DNA of 64,000 nt from the NCBI GenBank assembly GCA_947501635.1, contig CANMWT010000009.1, positions 1 to 64,000 on the forward strand, given 5' to 3'. Source of the DNA: an uncultured Roseobacter sp. (GTDB lineage: Bacteria > Pseudomonadota > Alphaproteobacteria > Rhodobacterales > Rhodobacteraceae). Under the pieces are notes generated by a model. The model worked only from the letters and a program-made list of their open reading frames with translations, was not told where the DNA came from and made no database searches. Shown here one piece after another: positions 16,006-25,581 of this stretch. Numbering within the stretch: position 1 is the stretch's first letter; the number at the start of each line of letters is the position of its first letter. The position numbers and the translations under genes were made by a program.

Positions 16006-17424
16006 TCAAAAGCCTCTGTTTTCATAAGCCTGCAAAGCGACTTTGCGACCTGCGTCCGCAGCCACAACCGGATCGGGGTAACGGTCTGCAGGATCAAGGC
16101 GCCAACGGCGCGGGATCGCCTTGAAATAGGCCAGCGCGGTATCGGAGGGTTTGGCCCGGCCTTCCGCGATCCACCTTTTTACATACGCCCTGTCCTTGTC
16201 AAACTTGTCGAGCTGCGTGACCGGGTTGAACACCCTGAAATAGGGGGTCGCGTCGGGCCCCGAGCCTGCCGACCACTGCCATCCCATAGCGTTGCTGGCA
16301 GGGTCCCAGTCGATCAGACAGTCTTCAAACCACCGCAAGCCGATCCGCCAGTCCGTCAACAGATGCTTGGTCAGATAGCTGGCAACGATCATGCGGCCGC
16401 GGTTATGCATCCGCCCCGTCACATACATCTCGCGCAGGGCCGCATCCACAAACTGTATCCCCGTCCGCCCCTGTTTCCACGCCACAACCCGTGCCGCGTC
16501 CTCATCCGTGTTCCACGGAAAGGCGTTCCAGTCTTCTTTCCAGTTCTCGTTCAGAATACGCGGCGTGTGGTGCATCAGATGATAGGCAAACTCGCGCCAG
16601 ACCAACTCCTTGAGAAAGGTCTCGGCCCCCGCCTTGCCCTCGTGCAAAGCCCGAAGCCCCGCGTGCCAGCATTGATGCGGGCTGATTTCGCCAAGGCTGA
16701 GGTTTTCTGAAAGGCCAGATGTGCCGTCCACGGCAGGTTGGTCGCGGGTGCTGTCATAGCCCGCCACGATCTGCGAAACAAAGCCGCCAAGCCGCGCCTG
16801 TGCGGCCTCTTCTCCCAGCCGCACAAAGGGCCGCACGACTGCAGCGCCGCGGTTCATGGCGGCCCCCATCTGCCAAGTGGCCAGATCAGCGCTTTCGGGC
16901 CAGCGCTCCGGCGCGGTCACGCGTGCGGGTGCTGCAAGCGGCGCATCAACATCGCGGTCCTTCACCATGCGCCAGAACGGCGTGTAGACCTTGTAGTAAC
17001 CGCCCGTCTTGGTCTCTACGGTCCATGGTTCGAACATCAGATGACCGCCGAACGACCGCGCCTCGATACCCGCCTCTTTCAGCGCCGCCTTCACGGCCGT
17101 GTCGCGTGCCACAGCCTCCGGATCATAAAGGCGCGACCAATAAACCGCGCCCGCGCCGGTCTCGGCAATGAGCGCCTGCAACACCTCAAGCGCAGACCCC
17201 TCGCGCAGAACAAGACGGCTGCCCTTCTGTGCAAGGCGCGCGCCAAAATGTTCAAGCCCCAGACCCAGACGCCACTTCGGCGCGGCCCCCAGTGCGGCGA
17301 CCTGTGCATCGTGGATAAACACAGGAATAACAGGCCGCCCGCTCTCGGCCGCAGCCGTCAGCGCAGGGTGATCACTCAGGCGCAGATCGCGCCGCAGCCA
17401 TAGAATTACCGGTGATGTGCTCAA
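16006..17424 (-). CDS. phrB: deoxyribodipyrimidine photolyase
   Basis: This is a class I cyclobutane pyrimidine dimer photolyase of 472 residues that repairs UV lesions using light. The start appears to be TTG at 17424 with AGAGG upstream. The N-terminal antenna domain begins ILWLRRDLRLSDHPAL. The FAD-binding C-terminal domain has the signature GRMHNRGRMIVASYLTKHLLTDWRIGLRWFEDCLIDWDPASNAMGWQW, including the asparagine and the tryptophans of the electron-transfer path. A solitary DNA-repair gene, typical of surface-water bacteria. Confidence 0.93.
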   Translation of the reverse strand: MSTSPVILWLRRDLRLSDHPALTAAAESGRPVIPVFIHDAQVAALGAAPKWRLGLGLEHFGARLAQKGSRLVLREGSALEVLQALIAETGAGAVYWSRLYDPEAVARDTAVKAALKEAGIEARSFGGHLMFEPWTVETKTGGYYKVYTPFWRMVKDRDVDAPLAAPARVTAPERWPESADLATWQMGAAMNRGAAVVRPFVRLGEEAAQARLGGFVSQIVAGYDSTRDQPAVDGTSGLSENLSLGEISPHQCWHAGLRALHEGKAGAETFLKELVWREFAYHLMHHTPRILNENWKEDWNAFPWNTDEDAARVVAWKQGRTGIQFVDAALREMYVTGRMHNRGRMIVASYLTKHLLTDWRIGLRWFEDCLIDWDPASNAMGWQWSAGSGPDATPYFRVFNPVTQLDKFDKDRAYVKRWIAEGRAKPSDTALAYFKAIPRRWRLDPADRYPDPVVAADAGRKVALQAYENRGF

Positions 17425-17492
17425 GATCAGAACCTCTGGTGGTCTTTTATAAAGATACGTCTGGGCAGAAACTCCGGATCAGATTGCCTGCG

Positions 17493-18716
17493 CTAAAGAA
17501 CGCGGTCGAGCGCCTCGATCAGACGGGTCACTTCTTCTACACTGGTGTAATGGGTGAAACTCACACGCAAGACGCCCTGCTCCGGGTCGATACCCATCGC
17601 CTCCAGCGCGCGCACCGCGTAGAAATCTCCCCCCGCAGCCATGATCCCATGCGGTGCCAGTGCGGCAGCGGCCTCGGCGGCGGGGCGCGGCAGGGCCATC
17701 GCCACTGTCGGCGCGCGGTGCTGCGCGGTGGTCGGTCCCAGCATCCGCACCGAATTGCGCGCCGCCACCGCATCCAGCAGCGGCTGTAATAACGCAACCT
17801 CCTGCGCGCGCATCAGATCATGCACCGCCTGCCCACGCACATCCGCCGGGGCGTCTTGATCAAAGTGGTGCGCATAAAGCGCATCCACGTAATCGGCCAT
17901 GCCCGCGCAGGCTGCAACCTGCGCATGATCCGGCCCTGCCGGTGTAAAGCGCTTGTACAGACTGTCCGCGTTAAAGTAGTGGCCCTGATTGGGCAGCAAC
18001 ATACCAAGCGTCCGGCGCATGACCATGATGCCCTGATGCGGACCATAGGTCTTGTAGGCCGAAAACAGATAGATATCCGGCCCCAGTGCGCCCACGTTGG
18101 CAAACCCATGCGGCGCGTAAGACACGCCATCCACACATACAAAAGCCCCCGCCGCATGGGCCAGCGCCGTGATCTCGATCACCGGGTTGACCTCACCCAC
18201 CACATTCGAGCAATGCGAGAAACACACCAGTCGCACCTTGTCGTCCAGCAACTCGCTCAGGTCTTCGGGGTTCAAATATCCCGTCTCCGGATCGATCTTC
18301 CATTCCCGCACTTCAAACCCGCGCGCGGCAAGCGCACGCCACGGGCCCGAGTTCGCCTCGTGGTCCTGATCGGTCACCACAATCGCCTCGCCCGGCGCCA
18401 TCATCTGCGCAAAGGCCTGCGCCAGCACATAGGTGTTCTGCGTGGTGGAGGGACCAAAACTCACTTCATCGGTTTCCACGCCCAAAAGCCCCGCCATCCG
18501 GCTTCGGGCCTCATCCATCTCCTCTCCGCCCAGACGGCTCGCCGCGTAGGGCTCGTAGGGCTGCACCTTCCGCTCGGTGTAAAAACGGGTAAGCCTGTCT
18601 ATGACCTGCCTGCAGGTGAAAGAGCCACCGGCGTTGTCGAAAAAGGCCTGATCCCTGAGATGAGGCACCTCAAAGGCAGGAAACTGCGCGCGGACGAATT
18701 CTGTGTCAAGTTGCAT
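17493..18716 (-). CDS. class V aminotransferase (cysteine desulfurase-like)
   Basis: This is a fold-type I PLP enzyme of about 407 residues, close to the cysteine desulfurase-like TIGR01976 group. The start at 18716 (MQLDTEFVRAQFPAF) fits the family better than the ATG at 18761. The PLP-binding region is visible as FGPSTTQNTYVLAQAF, TDQDHEANSGPW, CVDGVSYAPHG and the Schiff-base lysine in LFSAYKTYGPHQGIM. I see no obvious catalytic cysteine loop of IscS or SufS, so true cysteine desulfurase activity is unproven. No isc or suf genes adjoin it. Confidence 0.8.
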   Translation of the reverse strand: MQLDTEFVRAQFPAFEVPHLRDQAFFDNAGGSFTCRQVIDRLTRFYTERKVQPYEPYAASRLGGEEMDEARSRMAGLLGVETDEVSFGPSTTQNTYVLAQAFAQMMAPGEAIVVTDQDHEANSGPWRALAARGFEVREWKIDPETGYLNPEDLSELLDDKVRLVCFSHCSNVVGEVNPVIEITALAHAAGAFVCVDGVSYAPHGFANVGALGPDIYLFSAYKTYGPHQGIMVMRRTLGMLLPNQGHYFNADSLYKRFTPAGPDHAQVAACAGMADYVDALYAHHFDQDAPADVRGQAVHDLMRAQEVALLQPLLDAVAARNSVRMLGPTTAQHRAPTVAMALPRPAAEAAAALAPHGIMAAGGDFYAVRALEAMGIDPEQGVLRVSFTHYTSVEEVTRLIEALDRVL

Positions 18717-18805
18717 GCTGGCACCGTTGTCTGACGCGCCTCCAAGGTCAAGAGGCCGCATACACTCAGGGCAGCAGCCCTAAGGGTTAAAAAACTGCTC
18801 CGCGC

Positions 18806-18840
18806 TTAAAAAAGGCCCCGGTTGTGACACCGGGACCTTT
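18806..18840 (-). terminator. Rho-independent terminator of BCCT gene
   Basis: On the minus strand AAAGGTCCCGGT and ACCGGGGCCTTT form a long GC-rich stem around a short loop, followed by a T run. It lies about 30 bases after the transporter stop codon. Confidence 0.85.
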
Positions 18841-18868
18841 GAGCTGTCTAGCAAGATGGCAGTTCGGC

Positions 18869-20731
18869 TTACTCGGCAGGTGCCGCAGCCGCTTCGCCCT
18901 CCTCGTCAATATGGGTCGTCGCAAGACCGTGCGCCTCGCGACGCCCGTCTCTCCAGATCGCCTTGACCAGCGCAAGCCCCATCAACACCATGACAAAGCT
19001 GAACGGCAGCGCACCAATCACCATCGCCGTCTGAATAGCACCCAGACCGCCCGCGATGATAAGTCCGCCAACCACAAAGGCCAGCGCCGCACCCCAGAAC
19101 AGGATGTGCGGACGCGCTTTCGGGCCTTCGTCACCGGCAGCATTGATCGTGTTGATGATAAGCACCGCACTATCGGCTGAAGTGACCAGATAGGTCAGCA
19201 GCAAGACAACGACAATCACCGACATGATGTAGGCAAGCCCGTCGCTCAGCATCACAGCCAGCATGGCAAAAAGCTGATCCGACTGGCCAGCGCCCGCGAT
19301 TGCACCATCGGCAACACCCGAAAGCTCCAGATCAATCGCCGTGCCGCCCACCAGCGCGAACCAGACAAAGCACATCACCGCAGGGATGATCATCGCACCA
19401 AGCACATACTCGCGGATGGAACGCCCCTTGGAGATACGTGCAAGGAACACGCCCACAAAAGGTGCGAAGGCAATCCACCAGGCCCAGTAAAAGATCGTCC
19501 AGGCGCCCTGCCAACCCGACAGACGGCCTTCTGTCGCCGCGGCATAGATCGCTGCGATATCCGCTGGCGGCAGCGCCGCCGCAGAGGCCGGCAGACCTTC
19601 GGTAAAGGACCCAAGCGTGCCCCACGGGCTGGTGGCCGAGCCATAGATCGTCGACAAATCCTCAGCCGGCAAAGACTGCGCCGCTGCGGGAATATTCGCC
19701 GTGAATGCCTCCATCGGGACAGCATTCCAAACCGTAAAGATGTTGGCCGGAATAGAGATCAGGTAATCCCACATGCCCACAAACAAGGTCGACAGACCAA
19801 AGAAGGTCGAGCCGAAGACCAAAAAGAAGATCAGGATGAAAAAGCTGAGCCCCATGTTGATGTTGGACAACCATTTGATGCCCTTGCCCACACCCGACAA
19901 AGCCGAGAGCGTCGACGCGCCCATGATCACAACCAGTGCGACAATGATCCCCGCCGTGGACGAAGACACCGAGCCATCAGCCGCCGTGGTCTGCAGCCAG
20001 TCGCCTACGCCGATCCGCACCAGACCCGACACGAACTGCTCAACACCAAAGCCAAGCGTCTGCGCCACACCCAATACCGTCGCCACAACGGCCACAATGT
20101 CCACCACATGGCCCACCGGACCAGACAGCGTCTTGCCGAAAATCGGCGTCAGCGCCGAGCGGATCGTCAGCGGCAGCCCCCTGCGGTAGGAAAAGAACGC
20201 CAGCGCCAGCCCTACGATCGCATAAGATGCCCAGGCCGCCAGCCCCCAATGGGTAAAGGACCAGATATAGGCATCCCGCACGTTTCCTGCGGTGCTACCC
20301 TCCGTCAGCCCCTGAATGGTCGAGGGGTTGGCCCCAAAGTGGTACATCGGCTCGGCTGTGGCAAAGGTCAGCATCCCGATGCCAATCCCCGCACCGAACA
20401 TCATGGAAAACCACGAGAAGTTCGAAAATTCCGGCGTATCGCTTTCAATACCCAGCTTCAGCCTTCCTGCCGCCGGCCAAAGCGCCAGCACAAAACACAA
20501 GATGACGAAAAACGCCATCACATAGACATACCAGTAACTGAAGGTCGCGAGAATAATCGCGTTGAAGCCGCCAAGCACAGCTGCAGCCTGATCCGGAAAG
20601 GCAATGGCCCAAAGGATCAGACCACCAACAAGCAGCTTGGCGGTGATGGTCACATCTTTCGTAAATCCACGGTAAAAACCGCTCTCCGCCGTCTTGATCG
20701 GCAGATCCGTTACAGGAGGTTTAATCGGCAT
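18869..20731 (-). CDS. BCCT family betaine/choline/DMSP transporter
   Basis: This is a 620-residue sodium- or proton-coupled symporter with 12 predicted transmembrane helices. Hallmarks are FGAGIGIGMLTFATAEPMYHF (glycine-rich TM3 motif) and WTIFYWAWWIAFAPFVGVFLARISKGRSIREYVLG (TM8 family signature with aromatic substrate box). An extracellular insertion of about 80 residues between TM7 and TM8 is unusually long. Known substrates of the family are quaternary ammonium and sulfonium osmolytes. With acuI and dmdA immediately upstream on the same strand, DMSP is the most likely substrate, by inference. It has its own 420-bp leader and terminator. Confidence 0.9.
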   Translation of the reverse strand: MPIKPPVTDLPIKTAESGFYRGFTKDVTITAKLLVGGLILWAIAFPDQAAAVLGGFNAIILATFSYWYVYVMAFFVILCFVLALWPAAGRLKLGIESDTPEFSNFSWFSMMFGAGIGIGMLTFATAEPMYHFGANPSTIQGLTEGSTAGNVRDAYIWSFTHWGLAAWASYAIVGLALAFFSYRRGLPLTIRSALTPIFGKTLSGPVGHVVDIVAVVATVLGVAQTLGFGVEQFVSGLVRIGVGDWLQTTAADGSVSSSTAGIIVALVVIMGASTLSALSGVGKGIKWLSNINMGLSFFILIFFLVFGSTFFGLSTLFVGMWDYLISIPANIFTVWNAVPMEAFTANIPAAAQSLPAEDLSTIYGSATSPWGTLGSFTEGLPASAAALPPADIAAIYAAATEGRLSGWQGAWTIFYWAWWIAFAPFVGVFLARISKGRSIREYVLGAMIIPAVMCFVWFALVGGTAIDLELSGVADGAIAGAGQSDQLFAMLAVMLSDGLAYIMSVIVVVLLLTYLVTSADSAVLIINTINAAGDEGPKARPHILFWGAALAFVVGGLIIAGGLGAIQTAMVIGALPFSFVMVLMGLALVKAIWRDGRREAHGLATTHIDEEGEAAAAPAE

Positions 20732-21154
20732 TTTTCGCGTCCCTGTTGTTTTTTATGTGTCAAAGCTACAGGCCGTGGGGGCGCGCAATGTGAGCCATGC
20801 GGCAATAAAGGCGTCAAAAACGCCAGACTTGCGAAAAAACTCCGCAGAGCAGGCACAATACCATCACTCAAGCCAAAGCCCCTCTGTCGTTCGGCTGTGC
20901 CCGTAGCGTGGCATAAACCCAAGCCTCCTGTCACCAGAAAACTGGCGCCGGCCAATACGCCGCCGCATCGTCAGCCCCGAAAATCTTTGCAAAACAGCGC
21001 AAATCACGCCAAATCAGGCAACCCGCCGATCAGGGTCGAACGCACAAAACCATTGCCAGGCCAAGGCTCTCCTGCACCGGCCGCACGCGCGACGCCCAAG
21101 GCGAAAAAGCTGCCGCGCATCCAGCAAAACGCGCGGCCAACCCAAGGCCCGTAA
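20732..21154. other. intergenic leader of BCCT gene
   Basis: This 423-bp region separates acuI from the transporter, both on the minus strand. No convincing ORF or terminator was seen. It probably holds the transporter promoter and any regulator sites, but I could not assign a promoter with confidence. Confidence 0.4.
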
Positions 21155-22147
21155 TCAGGCGTTGACGTCAACGACAACACGGCCCTTGACCTGCCCCTTG
21201 AGGATATCGGCCCCAAGTTGTGGCAGATCCGACAGCACCGCCGGCACGACCATCTCTTCCAGCTTGTCCATCGGCAAATCGCGTGCAATGCGCTCCCAGG
21301 CGCGCAAGCGGTTCTCATAAGGCTGCATCACGCTGTCGATGCCCAACAGGTTCACACCACGCAACAGGAAGGGAATAACCGTCGCCGGCAGCCCCGCCCC
21401 GCCCGCAAGCCCGACCGCAGATACCGACGCACCATACTGCATCTGCCCCAGAACCCGCGCGAGCATCGCCCCGCCGACCGCATCCACACAACCCGACCAT
21501 GTCTCTGCTTCCAACGGCCGCTTGACCGTCTCGTTGATCTCCTCACGGGCCACAATCTGGCTGGCACCCAAAGATTTGATGTACTCCGCCGTCTCCGGCC
21601 GGCCCGTCACACCTGCAACCTCATGCCCAAGCGCCGCAAGGATCGCCACCGCAACAGAGCCCACACCCCCCGCCGCACCGGTCACCAGAACCGGCCCATT
21701 TCCGGGTTTCAGACCGTGATCCTCCAACGCCATCACCGCCAGCATCGAGGTAAAGCCGGCCGTCCCCACAGCCATCGCCTGGCGGGTGTCCAACCCGGCA
21801 GGCAAAGGCACAAGCCAGTCCGCCTTGACACGCGCCTTTTGCGCATAGCCGCCCCAATGCACCTCGCCCACTCGCCAACCGGTCAGAACAACCTTGTCGC
21901 CAGGCGCATACCGGGGATCGTCCGACGCCTCCACGGTTCCGGCAAAATCAATCCCCGGCACATGCGGATAGCTGCGCACCAACCCGCCCCCGGGCCCGAT
22001 GCACAAACCGTCCTTGTAATTCACGGTCGAATACTCAACCGCCACCGTCACATCGCCCTGCGGCAACTGCGCTGCCTCAATCTCCTGCACAGCAGCAGAT
22101 GTCTTGCCGCTCTCTTCGTCCTTGGTGACCACCAGTGCCTTAAACAT
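21155..22147 (-). CDS. acuI: acryloyl-CoA reductase AcuI
   Basis: This is a zinc-independent medium-chain reductase of the YhdH/AcuI group, 330 residues. The second ATG at 22147 (MFKALVVTKDE) is chosen because GGAG lies seven bases upstream, while it directly abuts the ATG at 22153. Motifs are VNYKDGLCIGPGG, VPGIDFAGTVEAS and the NADPH site VLVTGAAGGVGSVAVAILAALGHEVAGVTGR. AcuI reduces acryloyl-CoA to propionyl-CoA, detoxifying a product of DMSP breakdown. In Ruegeria, dmdA and acuI are co-transcribed, and the same order occurs here. Confidence 0.9.
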   Translation of the reverse strand: MFKALVVTKDEESGKTSAAVQEIEAAQLPQGDVTVAVEYSTVNYKDGLCIGPGGGLVRSYPHVPGIDFAGTVEASDDPRYAPGDKVVLTGWRVGEVHWGGYAQKARVKADWLVPLPAGLDTRQAMAVGTAGFTSMLAVMALEDHGLKPGNGPVLVTGAAGGVGSVAVAILAALGHEVAGVTGRPETAEYIKSLGASQIVAREEINETVKRPLEAETWSGCVDAVGGAMLARVLGQMQYGASVSAVGLAGGAGLPATVIPFLLRGVNLLGIDSVMQPYENRLRAWERIARDLPMDKLEEMVVPAVLSDLPQLGADILKGQVKGRVVVDVNA

Positions 22148-22179
22148 CGCCATCTCCTTTTCAGGGCACCACGCCCCGT

Positions 22180-22211
22180 TTCTTTGGTCTCAAAATATCC
22201 TCGCCGAAGGC
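22180..22211 (-). repeat. 32-nt 3'-region element, copy downstream of dmdA
   Basis: 27 of 32 positions match 50545-50576 in the same orientation. On the minus strand it begins with a GCCTTCGGC mini-hairpin and ends ACCAAAGAA, about 25 bases after the dmdA stop. Its twin follows sufE. Confidence 0.65.
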
Positions 22212-22234
22212 GAAAACCCGCCCGCAAAACGCGG

Positions 22235-23338
22235 CTAGGCCCAAAAGCCCGCCTGCACCGTCGCCACGCGCTCCCCTTCGGGTGTCACAACCGTCAACTG
22301 CGTACCCGTATCCCAATGGGTCATCCGCACCATGCCAATCGCCACATTCGTCGCAAAATCTGGGCTCCAGGCGGCCGATGTCACCTGCCCCACACGGATG
22401 TCCCCCGCATAAAGGCCCCAGGCCCGGTCGCACAAAGGCACGGGCTCTCCCTCGATGGCCAGGGCGCGGATCTGCTGGACCGGCCCCTCCTTGGCCACCC
22501 TCAGCAAAGCATCCCGGCCGATACAACCAATCGCCGTCTGCGTATCACAAAACCGGCCCAGCCCGCACTCATGGGGCGTATTGTCGTCGGTCATGTCATT
22601 GCCATAAGACAGCAACCCACCCTCGACCCGCTCAATCCCGTTGGGACAGCCCGCGCGCACATTCAGATCCTCGCCCGCCCTGAACAACGCATCCCACAAC
22701 GGCATCGCGATATCCGCACCCTCGACGTAAATCTCAAAGCCACCCTGCTTGGAATAGCCCGACCGCGCCACGACCATCTCGCGGCCCTCGAATTCGAACC
22801 GGCCAAAGCGGAAAAATTTCACATCCCGCACCCCTTCGCCGAAGACACGTGCAGCAAGGTCTTCCGATTTCGGGCCCTGAATGGCCAGCGGGCTCACATC
22901 AGGCTCGTCCACCAGAACGTCCAGCCGGTAGCCATTGGCGATCCCCTTGACCCACAAAAGCAGATCACTGTCGGCAATCGATATCCACCAGCGGTCCTCC
23001 GCCAGCTTGACCGCCACGGGATCATTCAACATGCCCCCCGTCTCATCCACGATCGGCACATAGAAACAGCGCCCCGGCAACATGCCCCGCAGATCGCGCG
23101 GCGTCAGCATCTGCATCAGCCGTGCCGCATCCGGGCCACGCAACTCCACCTGCCGCTCGACGGACACGTCCCAGACCTGCACATGGTCCTTCAGATGCCG
23201 GTAATCCGCCTCCACACTCTCGAAAACCGTCGGCAAAAGCATCCGGTTGTATACGGTATAAGCGCGCACACCGGCCGCTTCGACACCCTCCGAGAAAGGC
23301 GTTCTGCGCAACCGTCGCGACGGAGAGATCACAGCCAT
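22235..23338 (-). CDS. dmdA: dimethylsulfoniopropionate demethylase
   Basis: This is a GcvT-fold, tetrahydrofolate-dependent enzyme of 367 residues that transfers a methyl group from DMSP, yielding 3-methylmercaptopropionate and methyl-THF. The sequence follows roseobacter DmdA closely: SRRLRRTPFSEGVEAAGVRAYTVYNRMLLPT near the start, then HVQVWDVSVERQV, GGMLNDPVAVKLA, ARSGYSKQGGFEIYVEG and ERVEGGLLSYGNDM. Length and these motifs distinguish it from glycine-cleavage T protein. AAAGGA precedes the ATG. One base separates it from the upstream DinB gene. Confidence 0.93.
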   Translation of the reverse strand: MAVISPSRRLRRTPFSEGVEAAGVRAYTVYNRMLLPTVFESVEADYRHLKDHVQVWDVSVERQVELRGPDAARLMQMLTPRDLRGMLPGRCFYVPIVDETGGMLNDPVAVKLAEDRWWISIADSDLLLWVKGIANGYRLDVLVDEPDVSPLAIQGPKSEDLAARVFGEGVRDVKFFRFGRFEFEGREMVVARSGYSKQGGFEIYVEGADIAMPLWDALFRAGEDLNVRAGCPNGIERVEGGLLSYGNDMTDDNTPHECGLGRFCDTQTAIGCIGRDALLRVAKEGPVQQIRALAIEGEPVPLCDRAWGLYAGDIRVGQVTSAAWSPDFATNVAIGMVRMTHWDTGTQLTVVTPEGERVATVQAGFWA

Positions 23339-23339
23339 A

Positions 23340-23849
23340 TCAAATATCCTTTGGCATGAGGAACAGGTCCGACACCGGAGCCTTCAGCCCCGCCGCCGTC
23401 AGCATCGCGTGTATCTGCCCGCGGTGGTGTGTCTGATGGTTGAAAAATCCGACAATGCAGGTCTCCAGTGGCACCGTCAGTTCGCGTCTGGCGACACCGG
23501 AGTACCATGTAAGATCGTTTTTCAGGTCCAGCGCGCGCAGCCCATCTGCCCAAAACCGAATTTTGCCATCCATGCGAAAACGATCAGCGGCCCATGCGGC
23601 GGCCGTGACGTGCAAGGTCGTATTGTCAGCGGCCGCACAAGCCGGTGCCTCCACCGACGGATCAAAGCGGCTCATCCATAGTGTATCGCCCCACAGCAAA
23701 TGGTTCGCCGTGGCCAGAATACTGCCAAAAAATGCACCACGGTCCTGCGTCAACGCTGCCATCGGCATAGTCTCCAACACCGGCATCAACTGAGCGTTCT
23801 GCCAGCTGTTGTAGCGCGCCATGGTTTGAACATAGCGCGGATCGATCAC
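23340..23849 (-). CDS. DinB family protein
   Basis: This is a 169-residue four-helix-bundle protein of the DinB/YfiT superfamily. The likely metal-binding histidines are in ATANHLLWGD and FNHQTHHRGQIHAML. Members of this fold include thiol-dependent transferases (mycothiol and bacillithiol enzymes) and many uncharacterised proteins. The gene overlaps the end of the DUF1326 gene by four bases and ends one base before dmdA, so co-transcription with the DMSP demethylase is almost certain. A thiol-related role in DMSP sulfur metabolism is a guess. Confidence 0.85.
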   Translation of the reverse strand: MIDPRYVQTMARYNSWQNAQLMPVLETMPMAALTQDRGAFFGSILATANHLLWGDTLWMSRFDPSVEAPACAAADNTTLHVTAAAWAADRFRMDGKIRFWADGLRALDLKNDLTWYSGVARRELTVPLETCIVGFFNHQTHHRGQIHAMLTAAGLKAPVSDLFLMPKDI

Positions 23850-24553
23850 GGTTTGGGGCCCTTCCAGTCGATCGCACAGATCTCCGCCGACTTGCCGCCA
23901 AAATCCCAGACGCGGCCATAGTCGCGCACCTTGCTCGTCAACCCGCGTGCCGCCACGATATCGGGGCCCATCCAGTACTTGGAATTGGTGATCATCACCG
24001 GATGGTCCGGGCTGGCCCCGGTGATCGCCTCGATTTCACCCTGTATCTTGCGCCCAATGGTGAGGCGGCGGCGGTTGCCGTCCCGCTCGATCTGCACCGG
24101 CGCGCGCTCGGCACCGATGATCTCGCTCACCAGCATGGTAAATAGCCCCGTGGTGCCACCCGCCGCGCCCGAGAAAATCTGCAGGATGCCGTTATAGGCC
24201 TTGCCAGAGGCGCGCTCATCCACATAGGCCGCGACCTTCCAGTTACCCTCCGCCATCCGGCCGGGGATCTCCACCATCAGACCGATCTGCAGCCCCGACA
24301 GGTCCTCGCCCTCGAAATGACCCTCATCGATGATGATCGCCATCCACGCCTTGCAGTCACCATCGGTGGGCGGATGCTTGCCAAGGCTGACCACGCAGGG
24401 GCAGAACACATCGCAAGAACAATTCATGAAAAGCTCGCCCTTGATCGCCCACTCCGTCGGGCTCATCTGGCGACGGCCCGGGTTCGGCATGCGCTGGTCG
24501 ATACGCTGACTGATCGGCAAGCGGTCCGCATCCGCCCGTCTGTTCTTGGCCAT
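23846..24553 (-). CDS. DUF1326 domain protein
   Basis: This is a 235-residue protein if started at 24553, where GGGAG lies nine bases upstream; the conserved domain begins at MSPTEWAIKGELFMNCSCDVFCPC, near 24466. The C-x-C...C-x-C cluster suggests metal binding. No function is established. DUF1326 genes often pair with DUF2182 genes, as here with 12 bp between them. It overlaps the DinB gene by four bases. Confidence 0.8.
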   Translation of the reverse strand: MAKNRRADADRLPISQRIDQRMPNPGRRQMSPTEWAIKGELFMNCSCDVFCPCVVSLGKHPPTDGDCKAWMAIIIDEGHFEGEDLSGLQIGLMVEIPGRMAEGNWKVAAYVDERASGKAYNGILQIFSGAAGGTTGLFTMLVSEIIGAERAPVQIERDGNRRRLTIGRKIQGEIEAITGASPDHPVMITNSKYWMGPDIVAARGLTSKVRDYGRVWDFGGKSAEICAIDWKGPKP

Positions 24554-24565
24554 GTCTTATTCTCC

Positions 24566-25345
24566 CTACATCAAAGGCCAGCCCAGCACCGCAAGTCCTG
24601 CAAGTACCAGGGCCACGCCCATTGGTTTTGTTACGTAATGCCCCACCTGAGGCAGTTTCTCGATCACCATAAACAGCGTTGCAAGGCCCATCCACGCAAG
24701 GTTCATCACCCCGCCGACAAATCCCAGCGCCATGAACCCCCAGCAACAGCCCACACAAAAAGCCCCAAGGCCAAGGCCCATGCGCAGACCGCCCGCAAAG
24801 CCGGTCCGCCACTGTCCCAGAAAGTAAAACGTCGGCGCATGGCACACCCCGTGGCAAATCTCCTTCGCACGGGTGAACTGAAACGCGCCCACCGCAATCA
24901 ACAGCCCGCCCGCAACCCACGGCGTCTTGGCAATGCCCAGCATATCCACCACACCGCCAAACAGCAGTGCCAGCTGCACGCTGGTGATAACCGCGGCAAA
25001 GCCGACCCAGACAAGCAGATAGCCCAGCAACACGCCAAGCCACCCCGCGCGGCTCCCTGTCGCGCTGGCGATCAGATCCTCATACGCACGCAGCGTCGGC
25101 ACCAGCGTCGGCAGCATCATTGCCGCCATCATGATCGCCCACATCCAGAAAAGCGGCCCGAAGGTGGCCATCGGCATATACATCGGCATGCGCGGGTCCA
25201 TCGCCGCCATCGCCGCGCCCATCTCGCCGGGCCGGCCCAGCAGATCGACGTCCATGTCCCCGCTCATCGCATACATGGCCCACCACGACGCCAGAATGGC
25301 ACCGAAAAAGCCAAGCCAAAGCGTGGAGCGCATAATGCCCTGCAC
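24566..25345 (-). CDS. DUF2182 integral membrane protein
   Basis: This is a predicted metal-binding membrane protein with about seven transmembrane helices. The best start is GTG at 25345, five bases after GGGGAGG, giving 259 residues; ATG at 25333 lies 19 bases from that signal. Met-, His- and Cys-rich motifs include MDPRMPMYMPMATFGPLFWMWAIMMAAMMLP, EICHGVCHAP and GAFCVGCCWGFMALGF. The function is unknown; copper or another soft metal is plausible. It is the first gene of the run leading to dmdA. Confidence 0.8.
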   Translation of the reverse strand: MQGIMRSTLWLGFFGAILASWWAMYAMSGDMDVDLLGRPGEMGAAMAAMDPRMPMYMPMATFGPLFWMWAIMMAAMMLPTLVPTLRAYEDLIASATGSRAGWLGVLLGYLLVWVGFAAVITSVQLALLFGGVVDMLGIAKTPWVAGGLLIAVGAFQFTRAKEICHGVCHAPTFYFLGQWRTGFAGGLRMGLGLGAFCVGCCWGFMALGFVGGVMNLAWMGLATLFMVIEKLPQVGHYVTKPMGVALVLAGLAVLGWPLM

Positions 25346-25581
25346 GTGATCCTCCCCGTTTTCTTGCGCCTCAAATGCCAGACATTTAGCGGCGGAGCAA
25401 ACATTAATTGTAAGACATATGCAAAAGCGCCGCCCCGCAGTGCCCGCCAGCCTCCCGCACAGGTTCCTCAACCCCTCTATACATGTTTTTTGCGCTACGG
25501 TAATTCGCCTTTCCCATCCAAGCACCACCACCCCTTCAAAGCGGATTTTCATTTCAAACAAACACGTGTAATCCTGCCCGC

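Noticed and set aside
17493-18716. Assignment as a housekeeping cysteine desulfurase (iscS or sufS)
   Set aside because: The PLP site is clear but the catalytic cysteine loop is not, and no iron-sulfur assembly genes adjoin it.
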